Origin: Actinomycetota bacterium | GTDB lineage: Bacteria; Actinomycetota; Actinomycetes; Actinomycetales; Microbacteriaceae | Direction: 5' to 3' | DNA length: 13,812 nucleotides | Assembly (NCBI GenBank): GCA_009703465.1 | Contig: WLGC01000007.1 | Location: 1 to 13,812 of the forward strand | In this document: one piece after another, positions 1-5,795 of the stretch | Numbering within the stretch: position 1 is the stretch's first letter | Layout of the letters: every line of letters starts with the position of its first letter | Notes under the pieces: generated by a model | Told to the model about the DNA's origin: nothing | The model's input: only the letters and a program-made list of their open reading frames with translations | The model's database searches: none | Translations under genes and position numbers: made by a program

Positions 1-658
1 CATTTTGCGTGGTTCATCAAGTTTTCTTTTTGGCAAAGCTGCTTTTAAAAAAGGTTTCTTCAAACGCAAAGACTTTTGGCGGATGGCCTGGGAGCAGGCG
101 AGATTTATTTCACGCGGTGAAAAACTAAATTCTCTTGATGTCATCAAAGACAAAGCGCTTAGCCTAGTTGCCGGTCACCGGGCGGTAGATCTAACCGATT
201 TAACAGACTTGGTTTATAACGACTACATCAGCCCAAAGCTTTGGCCAGAAACAGTTCGCATTGCGCAGGAGCACATGAAGGCCGGTCGTGAGGTTTGGTT
301 GGTTACAGCAACACCAAAAGAGATTGCCGAAGTAATCGCCCACCGACTTGGACTTACCGGTGGTCTTGGCACATTGGTTGAGGTTGGTGCCGATGGAGTA
401 CTAACCGGAAAACTTGTTGGTCAGACTCTGCATGGAAAGGCTAAGCGCAAGGCAGTGAAGGCACTTGCTCTTGAGCGCAACATCAGCTTGAAGCGCTCCT
501 ATGCCTACTCAGACAGCGTCAATGATCTGCCGATGCTAAATGCGGTTGGTAATCCGCACTGCGTGAACCCAGATGTGGCTCTTCGCTACTACGCCAAAGA
601 AGCCAGTTGGCCAATTCTTGATTTCAAAAAGCGCGAGCTTCGCGCTAATAAGAAGTAA
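1..658 (+). CDS. HAD-IB family hydrolase (SerB1-like phosphatase), 5' end outside the window
   Basis: This is a haloacid-dehalogenase superfamily phosphatase of the SerB-like IB group, probably a soluble Mg-dependent phosphomonoesterase; the substrate cannot be read from the sequence. The reading frame is open to the left edge and the first visible codons give I-L-R-G-S-S, which in this family directly follow the nucleophile motif DxDxT ('DNTxLRGSS'). The catalytic aspartates therefore lie just outside the window and the TTG at 5 is not a real start. Numbering from the codon at 5, motif II is LVTATP (about 99-104), the motif III lysine lies in GKAKRKAV (about 144-151), and motif IV is YSDSVNDLPML (168-178), with the Mg-binding aspartates in SDSVND. 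The C-terminus is basic (KKRELRANKK). The gene converges on the bS22 gene. Family assignment is firm; calling it a serB1 homologue is inference from the neighbouring bS22. Confidence 0.9.
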   Translation, partial: ILRGSSSFLFGKAAFKKGFFKRKDFWRMAWEQARFISRGEKLNSLDVIKDKALSLVAGHRAVDLTDLTDLVYNDYISPKLWPETVRIAQEHMKAGREVWLVTATPKEIAEVIAHRLGLTGGLGTLVEVGADGVLTGKLVGQTLHGKAKRKAVKALALERNISLKRSYAYSDSVNDLPMLNAVGNPHCVNPDVALRYYAKEASWPILDFKKRELRANKK

Positions 659-670
659 GACTCGTTAACG

Positions 671-703
671 CAAAAACCCGCCTTGCATAAATGCCGGCGG
701 GCT
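671..703 (-). terminator. Rho-independent terminator of the bS22 gene
   Basis: The arms CCCGCC (677-682) and GGCGGG (696-701) pair, and an inner GCAT/ATGC pairing (685-688 with 691-694) extends the stem. Read on the minus strand, the hairpin is followed at once by TTTTTG, a short U-tract. It sits about 20 bases after the bS22 stop and also faces the end of the plus-strand HAD gene. On the plus strand no U-tract follows, so it mainly serves the minus-strand transcript. Confidence 0.8.
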
Positions 704-719
704 AGACGGATAAGAAGGT

Positions 720-818
720 CTACTTCTTATTACGACGCTGGTGACGAGTCTTACGAAGTAGCTTGCGGTGCTTCTTCTTTGACATACGCTTGCGGCGCTT
801 CTTAATTACTGAACCCAT
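720..818 (-). CDS. Small ribosomal subunit protein bS22 (AURKAIP1/COX24-domain peptide, 32 aa)
   Basis: This 32-residue, extremely basic peptide begins [19 protein letters not shown] and ends [10 protein letters not shown]. The pattern [21 protein letters not shown] is that of the actinobacterial 30S subunit protein bS22 (about 33 residues), first seen in mycobacterial ribosome structures; older annotations call it an AURKAIP1/COX24 domain protein. The ATG at 816-818 has a GAGG Shine-Dalgarno at 824-827 on the minus strand, five bases upstream. The stop is TAG and a terminator follows. The gene overlaps nothing if the divergent SOUL gene starts at 914. In Mycobacterium tuberculosis the equivalent gene lies close to proC and not far from serB1; here proC and a HAD-IB gene are in the same neighbourhood. 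Identification rests on the near-invariant sequence and is strong despite the length. Confidence 0.93.
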   Translation of the reverse strand: MGSVIKKRRKRMSKKKHRKLLRKTRHQRRNKK

Positions 819-881
819 TGAAACCTCACAGTTTTGTTGCTCCTGGGCCCCAATGGATCCGTAAGCAAAACGATTTCCCTA

Positions 882-887
882 ATTCTA
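882..887 (-). promoter_or_regulatory. Candidate -10 box for bS22
   Basis: TAGAAT on the minus strand is a good match to the -10 consensus and would give a leader of roughly 55 bases before the bS22 start. No convincing -35 hexamer is found 16-18 bases upstream. The box lies in the short divergent region shared with the SOUL gene. Confidence 0.35.
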
Positions 888-901
888 GCCCGAAAGAGGC
901 G

Positions 902-907
902 TACGCT
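902..907 (+). promoter_or_regulatory. Candidate -10 box of a leaderless SOUL-gene transcript
   Basis: TACGCT fits TANNNT and ends exactly six bases before the GTG at 914, the spacing expected when transcription begins at the start codon. The -35 region is poor. The same TANNNT-N6-start layout recurs at arsC, proC, radA and the gene starting at 13381, which is the main reason to take it seriously. Confidence 0.4.
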
Positions 908-913
908 TCTACC

Positions 914-1438
914 GTGACCGAACAGCAGAAATACAAGGTGCTAAAGCGCCTAGATGAAATCGAAATACGCGAGTATGAGCCCTGCGTGCTGATGCAGGTG
1001 AGTGTTCGGGGTGACTTTATGCAGGCCGGCAGTATGGGTTTTGGCCCACTAGTTCGCTTTATTAGTGGCGCGAACCAAGCCGGTCAAAAAATAGCTATGA
1101 CGGCACCGGTTATTCAAGAGCCAAAATCAACGAGCCAGCATCTAATTAGCTTTGTCCTGCCAGCGGGCATGAATCCCAATAACGTCCCAACACCAACGGA
1201 CTCGAAAGTAGAGATGGTTCCCACACCAAGGCATTTCGCTGCAGTTAGACGCTTTGGTGGTGGTTGGAACGAACATCGCTTTGAAACAGAGGGAGCGATC
1301 TTGCTAAACGCCGTTGCCGCTCAGGGACTTACTTCAATCGGAGCCATATACTGGGCTAGGTTCGATCCTCCGTGGAAGCCTGGCTTTCTAAAGAGAAACG
1401 AAGCTCTCATCAAAATTGAAAGGCCTATGGCTCTATGA
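914..1438 (+). CDS. SOUL-domain heme/tetrapyrrole-binding family protein
   Basis: The 174-residue product belongs to the SOUL/HBP22 family, whose animal members bind heme and porphyrins; bacterial roles are mostly unknown. Family hallmarks are the N-terminal segment YKVLKRLDEIEIREYEP, the core MGFGPLVRFISGAN followed by KIAMTAPVIQE (about residues 59-69), and the C-terminal FDPPWKPGFLKRNEAL, close to the usual 'NPPWTPPFLRRNE' ending. I see no signal peptide, so it should be cytosolic. I prefer the GTG at 914 to the ATG at 818. The extra 32 residues look unlike the family, the ATG at 818 would overlap the divergent bS22 start, and a TANNNT box lies six bases before 914; an AAAGAGG at 893-899 is about 14 bases away and less well placed. 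The gene overlaps the aquaporin gene by ATGA, so the two should be translationally coupled. Family call firm; ligand and role unknown. Confidence 0.85.
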   Translation: MTEQQKYKVLKRLDEIEIREYEPCVLMQVSVRGDFMQAGSMGFGPLVRFISGANQAGQKIAMTAPVIQEPKSTSQHLISFVLPAGMNPNNVPTPTDSKVEMVPTPRHFAAVRRFGGGWNEHRFETEGAILLNAVAAQGLTSIGAIYWARFDPPWKPGFLKRNEALIKIERPMAL

Positions 1439-2235
1439 ATGCAACTCTAAAAAAGGTACTAGCCGAATTTCTAGGAACCTTTATCTTCCTACTGGCAATT
1501 GCCGGTGCATCAGCTTCTCAATCATCTCTAAAGCAGCTTTCACTCGCTTTAGCTCTTGGTTTAGCCATCCTCACTTTGGGCGGCATCAGCGGTGGTCACT
1601 TTAACCCAGCTGTTTCAATTTACTTCTTTGCTCGCAAAGAACTTTCTTTCCCTGAACTTCTTGCCTATGTTGCAGCGCAACTAACCGCAGCATTCTTTGG
1701 TGTTGTATCAGGTCTTGGTCTTTGGGGTGGCGCAATCGCTCCACTGTCATCAGGAAACGCAGTTAACTCACCGGTATTCCTAGGTGAAGTTGTAGCTACC
1801 GCCGGTTTGGTATTCATCATCGGAACCTTGGTAAACAACAAGCAGGCTCACCTAATCTGGATTGCAGTTGCAACCTGGGTTTTCGCAGCCGGTACCTTCA
1901 CCGTAACCGGAGCGATGGCTAACCCAGCTGTTGCATTTGGTTTGATGTTCAACGGAATTTCAACCGGCAGTGTTGCGAGTATCGTTGTCGCTCAGCTTGT
2001 TGGTCTTGCTGCTGCAATTTTGGTGCTTATGATCACCGGTGCTGCTGTTGCAAAAAAGGCGCCGGCTAAGAAAGCCAGCATCAAGTTCGCACCAGCCCCG
2101 ATTGTCACAACTACTGCGGCTAAGAAGCCAGCAGCAAAGAAGCCTGCCGCTAAAAAACCAGCGGCTAAGAAAGCTCCGGTCAAGAAGACCGCAGCCAAAA
2201 CGCCAGCTGCTAAGAAGCCAGCAGTAAAGAAATAA
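1435..2235 (+). CDS. MIP-family aquaporin with Arg-to-Val selectivity filter and Lys/Ala/Pro-rich C-terminal tail
   Basis: This is a membrane channel of the aquaporin/glycerol facilitator family. It opens with AEFLGTF (residues 10-16), has the first half-helix motif HFNPAVS (55-61) and the second MANPAVAFG (161-169), and shows six hydrophobic segments up to about residue 205. The residue after the second NPA is normally the Arg of the aromatic/arginine constriction; here it is Val166, as I recall for Sinorhizobium AqpS, so the pore should be wider and pass larger neutral solutes. From about residue 207 to 266 follows a cytosolic tail rich in Lys, Ala and Pro, mostly PAAKK units, like histone-H1-type tails of actinobacterial DNA-binding proteins. 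The start overlaps the SOUL stop (ATGA) and has GAAAGG at 1418-1423 upstream. A hairpin follows, then arsC. Family is certain; solute (water, glycerol, arsenite or methylarsenicals) is inference. Confidence 0.92.
   Translation: MNATLKKVLAEFLGTFIFLLAIAGASASQSSLKQLSLALALGLAILTLGGISGGHFNPAVSIYFFARKELSFPELLAYVAAQLTAAFFGVVSGLGLWGGAIAPLSSGNAVNSPVFLGEVVATAGLVFIIGTLVNNKQAHLIWIAVATWVFAAGTFTVTGAMANPAVAFGLMFNGISTGSVASIVVAQLVGLAAAILVLMITGAAVAKKAPAKKASIKFAPAPIVTTTAAKKPAAKKPAAKKPAAKKAPVKKTAAKTPAAKKPAVKK
2116..2235 (+). repeat. Tandem 15-bp units encoding PAAKK at the aquaporin C-terminus
   Basis: Successive codon groups encode AAKKP/PAAKK about six times, with variants APVKK, TAAKT and PAVKK. The DNA units differ at third positions (AAG/AAA, GCT/GCA/GCC), so this is an old or selected protein repeat and not a fresh slippage product. 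It creates a stop-free antisense reading frame (1992-2240) that should not be annotated. Confidence 0.85.
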
Positions 2236-2250
2236 TTCACAGTCTGTTTA

Positions 2251-2282
2251 CCAAAAGGCGTCGGGCAACCGGCGCCTTTTGG
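2251..2282 (+). terminator. Strong hairpin between aquaporin and arsC, probable terminator
   Basis: The arms CCAAAAGGCG (2251-2260) and CGCCTTTTGG (2273-2282) are perfectly complementary. A G-U wobble and three more pairs lead to a GCAA tetraloop (2265-2268), giving about 14 pairs. The T-run is inside the descending arm (CCTTTTGG), so it can act as a terminator on either strand, though not with a textbook U-tail. It ends 13 bases before the arsC start and probably separates the SOUL-aquaporin transcript from arsC. Confidence 0.75.
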
Positions 2283-2283
2283 C

Positions 2284-2289
2284 TAACCT
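2284..2289 (+). promoter_or_regulatory. Candidate -10 box of leaderless arsC transcript
   Basis: TAACCT ends six bases before the ATG at 2296, and no Shine-Dalgarno is present. The expected -35 position falls in the terminator loop and does not match consensus, so this promoter is uncertain. Confidence 0.4.
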
Positions 2290-2295
2290 GAAACT

Positions 2296-2703
2296 ATGAC
2301 TATCAAGGCATCGGTTCTATTTGTTTGTGTTCACAATGCTGGCCGCTCTCAAATGGCCGCCGGTTACCTAAGACACCTAGCCGGTGATCGCGTTGAGGTT
2401 CGTTCAGCCGGAACCGAACCTGGTGAACAAGTAAACCCAGCTGCAGTTGAGGCAATGGCCGAAGAGGGCATTGATATCTCAGCAAACTTTCCAAAAAAAC
2501 TTACCGATGAGGCAGTCAAAGAATCTGACTACGTAATCACCATGGGTTGTGGGGATACCTGCCCATTCTTCCCAGGCAAGATTTACCTGGACTGGCCACT
2601 GGATGATCCAGCCGGCCAAGGCGTTGCTGCGGTTCGCCCAATTCGCGATGCAGTACGCGCCAAAGTTGAGGCGCTAATCGCCGAAATCGATGCCAAAGCC
2701 TAG
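2296..2703 (+). CDS. arsC: Arsenate reductase / arsenate-mycothiol transferase-type ArsC (LMW-PTP fold)
   Basis: The 135-residue cytosolic enzyme has the low-molecular-weight tyrosine phosphatase fold used by thiol-dependent arsenate reductases, which reduce arsenate to arsenite. The P-loop is FVCVHNAGRSQMA, with nucleophile Cys11 and Arg17 (CX5R). Further landmarks are SAGTEP (37-42), MGCGDTCP (83-90) with Cys85 and Cys89, and DWPLDDPAGQ (99-108) carrying the acid/base Asp. DWPLDDPAGQ and the GCGDxCP signature match actinobacterial ArsC proteins, some of which work as arsenate-mycothiol transferases with mycoredoxin. Two cysteines in the loop also leave an intramolecular thioredoxin-type mechanism possible. 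The gene lies directly downstream of an aquaporin with no arsR, arsB or acr3 beside it, suggesting arsenite may leave through the channel. Family certain; exact reductant unknown. Confidence 0.92.
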   Translation: MTIKASVLFVCVHNAGRSQMAAGYLRHLAGDRVEVRSAGTEPGEQVNPAAVEAMAEEGIDISANFPKKLTDEAVKESDYVITMGCGDTCPFFPGKIYLDWPLDDPAGQGVAAVRPIRDAVRAKVEALIAEIDAKA

Positions 2704-2705
2704 AA

Positions 2706-2776
2706 CTAGGGCTTAAAAACCCAGCCCTAGAGATCAGTGTTAAAACACTGCTAAATCCATGTGAATAGGGCTTTTT
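2706..2776 (+). terminator. Compound stem-loop region after arsC with alternative pairings, ending in a T-run
   Basis: Three elements follow the arsC stop. CTAGGGCT (2706-2713) pairs perfectly with AGCCCTAG (2723-2730). CAGTGT (2735-2740) pairs with ACACTG (2745-2750). TAGGGCT (2766-2772), followed by TTTT, can instead pair with AGCCCTA (2723-2729). The last pairing makes a terminator-like structure enclosing the small hairpin. It is either the arsC terminator or an attenuator in front of the TetR gene; the sequence does not decide which. Confidence 0.5.
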
Positions 2777-2786
2777 GGGATTTTGG

Positions 2787-2836
2787 CTAGAAAATTCCTG
2801 CGAGACTTTCTAGAACAAACAGCCAGGGGGTTCTAG
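2787..2836 (+). promoter_or_regulatory. Two tandem 27-bp inverted repeats, candidate TetR operator
   Basis: CTAGAAA (2787-2793) and TTTCTAG (2807-2813) form an inverted repeat with a 13-base spacer. CTAGAAC (2810-2816) and GTTCTAG (2830-2836) form a second with exactly the same 7-13-7 layout. They share the middle CTAG, and the three CTAG cores are spaced 23 bases apart. The second repeat covers the Shine-Dalgarno and the first base of the GTG start of the TetR gene, so binding could block its own expression. The operator role is inference. Confidence 0.6.
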
Positions 2837-3507
2837 TGCCAAACAGTCAAAAGCCTGCACCGATGCCAAAACAGCTTCGTGCCCAGGACACAATCGACCT
2901 TGTTCTAGCCGAAGCTAGAGCTGCAATAAAGCAGGGCGGTGAGGCGGCTGTTCGAGTGCAGGACATCTCGGCCAAATCAAAGGTTTCTATCGGTTCTATC
3001 TATCATCACTTCGGTGATCGCGATGGACTAGTTCGCGCAGCCTATGTTTCAACTTTCCGAAACGCCATCCAGGGTGACATTGATCGAGTCAAGAAGTTTA
3101 TGGAGCGGATGAGCAGTGCAACAGAAATGGCTGAGCACTACGACGAAATGTATGCCTTTCTAAATCACCACTTTGAAAAGTTTCCCGCTCGCGATCGAGC
3201 GACAACCGTTGGTAGCACCGTTGGACGACCACTTCTTAAAGATGCCTTGGTTGCAGTGCAAACGGAAGTTATCAGTGGTCTAACCGAGGTAATGCAGTTG
3301 CTAAAAGATCGCGGAATTTTGAAGCCGCATCTTGATCCAAGAGGAACAGCAGTAATGACCCTAGGTATGCTGCACGGCCGAGTAATTGCAGAACTTGATG
3401 ACACACCAGTGCAAGATCAAAACTGGAATGCGACTATGTTGACTGCATTCAGTGGATTCTTTGTTGGCGCTGGCGATGTGCCGTTTCTAAAAACTCTAAA
3501 TAAGTAA
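2836..3507 (+). CDS. TetR/AcrR-family transcriptional regulator
   Basis: This 223-residue, probably homodimeric DNA-binding repressor has a typical TetR N-terminal helix-turn-helix: VRVQDISAKSKVSIGSIYHHFGDRDGLVRAAY (39-70) in two stretches, with the recognition helix around SIGSIYHHF. The C-terminal half (about 80-220) is a helical ligand-binding/dimer domain with no recognisable ligand signature. The GTG at 2836 has an AGGGGG Shine-Dalgarno (2825-2830) at good distance. Tandem inverted repeats overlap the start region, suggesting autoregulation. It follows arsC on the same strand and converges on proC with only four bases between stops. Targets are unknown; arsC, the aquaporin and the SOUL gene are candidates by position only. 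It is not an ArsR-family arsenic sensor. Confidence 0.88.
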   Translation: MPNSQKPAPMPKQLRAQDTIDLVLAEARAAIKQGGEAAVRVQDISAKSKVSIGSIYHHFGDRDGLVRAAYVSTFRNAIQGDIDRVKKFMERMSSATEMAEHYDEMYAFLNHHFEKFPARDRATTVGSTVGRPLLKDALVAVQTEVISGLTEVMQLLKDRGILKPHLDPRGTAVMTLGMLHGRVIAELDDTPVQDQNWNATMLTAFSGFFVGAGDVPFLKTLNK

Positions 3508-3511
3508 TACG

Positions 3512-4339
3512 TTATTCGCCGGCTAGTTCTTTGGCCCTAGCCAATGCTGCTGCGGTTGCCTCAGTAAACATAGCCTCGAGCTTCGCATCACTCATAACTG
3601 TTATTGCTTTTTCAGTTGTGCCATTTGGTGAGGTCACTTGCTTTCGCAGTTCCTGCGGTGACTTGCCAGATTCAATCAGCAACTGAGCTGAGCCTAGGAA
3701 AGTTTCATTTACCAACTTAGTAGCCTCTGCGTCAGAGAATCCCATTTTCTTAGCAACCAAAGTAAGTTGCTCGATTAGGTAGAAAACATAGGCAGGTCCT
3801 GAACCTGAAATAGTGCTCAGCGCGTCAATCTTGGCTTCGTCTAAAACTATTGATGTGCCCACAGTTTGAAATAATTGCACCGCGGTTTCAATTGCTGATT
3901 TATCAGCTCTTGAACCAGCGGCAATACCAGTTACAGCACTGCCAACAATCGCCGGGGTATTTGGCATTGCCCGAACTACCGCAACATCATCAGGCAAAGT
4001 CTTTTCCATGGCCTTGGTGGTAATTCCAGCCGCTACAGAAATTACTAGCGCGTCGTCATCTAGCGAGTCGGCAACATCGGCAAGGGTTTGAATGACGTAG
4101 GCAGGTTTGACCGCAATCACAACTACATCGGCACCGGCGACCGCCATTTGGTTTGCATCTTCGCCATTTTCCATGGCAAAGGAAAGTACGCCCAGTTCAT
4201 CGGCCAAGCGTTCGGCGCTAGCTGTTGACTTAGTGCTGACCGAGACGTTATCTGGGTTGAAGCCAGATTTCAGTAGGCCGCTAAGAATTGCACTGCCCAT
4301 GGAGCCAGTGCCAATTATTGCGATCCGCTTGATATTCAC
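3512..4339 (-). CDS. proC: Pyrroline-5-carboxylate reductase
   Basis: The enzyme catalyses the last step of proline synthesis, NAD(P)H-dependent reduction of 1-pyrroline-5-carboxylate to proline, in the cytosol. The 275-residue length is normal. The N-terminal Rossmann motif is IIGTGSMGSAI (8-18), followed by VKPA (77-80), the conserved MPNTP (125-129), SGSGPAYVF (178-186) and the C-terminal family signature QVTSPNGTTEKAI (234-246). The start is GTG at 4337-4339. It has no Shine-Dalgarno, but TAAACT on the minus strand ends six bases upstream, fitting a leaderless mRNA. The gene is divergent from radA across 95 bases and converges on the TetR gene. Confidence 0.95.
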   Translation of the reverse strand: MNIKRIAIIGTGSMGSAILSGLLKSGFNPDNVSVSTKSTASAERLADELGVLSFAMENGEDANQMAVAGADVVVIAVKPAYVIQTLADVADSLDDDALVISVAAGITTKAMEKTLPDDVAVVRAMPNTPAIVGSAVTGIAAGSRADKSAIETAVQLFQTVGTSIVLDEAKIDALSTISGSGPAYVFYLIEQLTLVAKKMGFSDAEATKLVNETFLGSAQLLIESGKSPQELRKQVTSPNGTTEKAITVMSDAKLEAMFTEATAAALARAKELAGE

Positions 4340-4345
4340 CTGTTC

Positions 4346-4351
4346 AGTTTA
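4346..4351 (-). promoter_or_regulatory. Candidate -10 box of leaderless proC transcript
   Basis: On the minus strand TAAACT (TANNNT) is followed by six bases and then the GTG start of proC. The -35 region (about 4369-4374) matches poorly. This is one of five starts in the window with the same layout. Confidence 0.5.
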
Positions 4352-4422
4352 GGGTTTGTGGCTCAACAACACTCGAGCTACTAGTTATTCAGGCGTGGCG
4401 TGATGCTGTCTGCTCCAGTTGG

Positions 4423-4428
4423 TAGTTT
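4423..4428 (+). promoter_or_regulatory. Candidate -10 box of leaderless radA transcript
   Basis: TAGTTT ends six bases before the ATG of radA, with GTGATG 17 bases upstream (4400-4405) as a partial -35 match. No Shine-Dalgarno is visible before the ATG. Confidence 0.5.
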
Positions 4429-4434
4429 TGTAGC

Positions 4435-5769
4435 ATGTCTGTTGCCAAAAGTTTGTTCACCTGCTCTGAGTGCGGTTGGAACACCCCAAAGTGGGTTGGT
4501 CGCTGCGGCGAATGCCAAGCCTGGGACACTATGCAGGAGGGCAAGGCTGGCGGCAACAGAGGCCTGGGCACAGTTCGCTCCATAAAGCCAGTAGCCATCG
4601 TTGGCTCCTCAGCGGCCAAGCCAATTACCCAAATCAGCATCGAAAACGTGGCCAGCTGGTCCACCCAGGTTGGCGAATTTGATCGTGTGCTTGGTGGTGG
4701 TTTAGTGCCAGGTGCGGTGGTGCTACTTTCTGGGGAACCTGGAGTAGGTAAGAGCACGCTGCTTCTTGAAGTTGCAGCTAAAGCTGCCCAGTCTGGCAAA
4801 AAAGTTTTGTATGTCTCTGGTGAAGAATCAGTTGGACAAATTCGTCTTCGTGCTGAGCGCACCAATTCAATGAGCGACAATTTGTTTATTGCTTCAGAAA
4901 CTGATCTCTCGACTGTTCTTGGTCAAATTGATGCAGTGCAACCACAATTACTGGTTGTTGACTCTGTTCAAACTGTTGCCGCAGCAGAAATTGATGGCGC
5001 TGCTGGAATGCCATCGCAAATTCGTGAGGTTGCGGCAAATCTAATCCGCGTTGCCAAAGAACGCTCACTGCCGGTAATTCTGGTTGGCCACGTCACTAAA
5101 GATGGCAACATTGCTGGTCCACGCGCTCTTGAGCACCTAGTAGATGTGGTTTGCCACTTTGAGGGTGATCGTCAAACCAGTTTGCGCTTTGTGCGCAGTA
5201 TGAAAAACCGCTACGGCCCAACCGATGAGGTTGGTTGCTTTGAGATGACCGGTGAGGGTATTAACGAGGTTCCAGATCCAAGCGGAATGTTTTTATCTCG
5301 AGGTGATGCGCCAGTATCGGGAACCTGCGTAACTGTCACGGTTGAGGGTAAGCGGCCACTGATAGCTGAGGTGCAGGCCCTGGTTGTGAAGTCCTCTTCG
5401 CCGCAACCTCGCCGAGTAACTAACGGGGTTGACTCAGCAAGAGTTGCCATGTTGCTTGCAGTACTTGAGCGCCGAGCAGGACTAAGAGTAGGCGACATGG
5501 ATGTTTACGTTTCAACCGTGGGCGGGGTGAAGTTAACTGAGCCAGCTTCAGATCTTGCAATAGCTCTGGCTATTGCATCAGCGGTTCAAGATAAGCCAAT
5601 TGCCCACAACCTGGTGGCCTTTGGTGAGATATCACTTGCTGGAGAAATTCGTAAAGTTTCCAATGGAAAGATTCGTGCCAGTGAAGCTAACCGCTTAGGT
5701 TTTGTCAGGAGCGTTGACTCAGGAGTTGGCGATCTGAAAGCGGCTCTGGCGCTTGGGTTGAACTGGTAG
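4435..5769 (+). CDS. radA: DNA repair protein RadA (Sms)
   Basis: RadA is a hexameric ATP-driven DNA motor that promotes branch migration and processes recombination intermediates. The 444-residue protein starts with a four-cysteine zinc finger (Cys10, Cys13, Cys24, Cys27; 'CSECGWNTPKWVGRCGEC'). A RecA-like ATPase follows with Walker A GEPGVGKST (100-108), Walker B LLVVDS (172-177) and the RadA-specific KNRYG (257-261), where most members have KNRFG. The C-terminal third is the Lon-protease-like domain (roughly 290-444), with YVSTVGGVKLTEPASDLA (about 357-374), used for oligomerisation and not proteolysis. Full length, no defects. The ATG at 4435 starts the zinc-finger region as expected and has a TANNNT box six bases upstream in place of a ribosome binding site. 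It converges on the polyol operon with overlapping terminator sequence. Confidence 0.96.
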   Translation: MSVAKSLFTCSECGWNTPKWVGRCGECQAWDTMQEGKAGGNRGLGTVRSIKPVAIVGSSAAKPITQISIENVASWSTQVGEFDRVLGGGLVPGAVVLLSGEPGVGKSTLLLEVAAKAAQSGKKVLYVSGEESVGQIRLRAERTNSMSDNLFIASETDLSTVLGQIDAVQPQLLVVDSVQTVAAAEIDGAAGMPSQIREVAANLIRVAKERSLPVILVGHVTKDGNIAGPRALEHLVDVVCHFEGDRQTSLRFVRSMKNRYGPTDEVGCFEMTGEGINEVPDPSGMFLSRGDAPVSGTCVTVTVEGKRPLIAEVQALVVKSSSPQPRRVTNGVDSARVAMLLAVLERRAGLRVGDMDVYVSTVGGVKLTEPASDLAIALAIASAVQDKPIAHNLVAFGEISLAGEIRKVSNGKIRASEANRLGFVRSVDSGVGDLKAALALGLNW

Positions 5770-5795
5770 CCAAAAAGTTAATTAGCTGTTTGGCT
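5768..5795. terminator. Short bidirectional hairpin between radA and the polyol operon
   Basis: AGCCAAA (5768-5774) pairs with TTTGGCT (5789-5795), and the loop is itself nearly self-complementary around TAATTA. The hairpin covers the radA stop and the stop of the minus-strand dehydrogenase. T-runs within the arms serve both directions (TTTTTGG on the minus strand). Weak but the only terminator-like structure in the 12-base gap. Confidence 0.5.

Noticed and set aside
818..913. N-terminal extension of the SOUL gene to the ATG at 818
   Set aside because: The added residues do not resemble the family and would overlap the divergent bS22 start and its leader; the GTG at 914 has better promoter spacing.
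1992..2240. Minus-strand reading frame of 82 codons, Ala/Phe/Leu-rich
   Set aside because: It is the antisense of the PAAKK-coding repeats, which lack stops on that strand. The product is low-complexity and there is no ribosome site.
4389..4880. Long minus-strand reading frame opposite radA
   Set aside because: It lies wholly across conserved radA zinc-finger and Walker A coding sequence and shows no protein family features.
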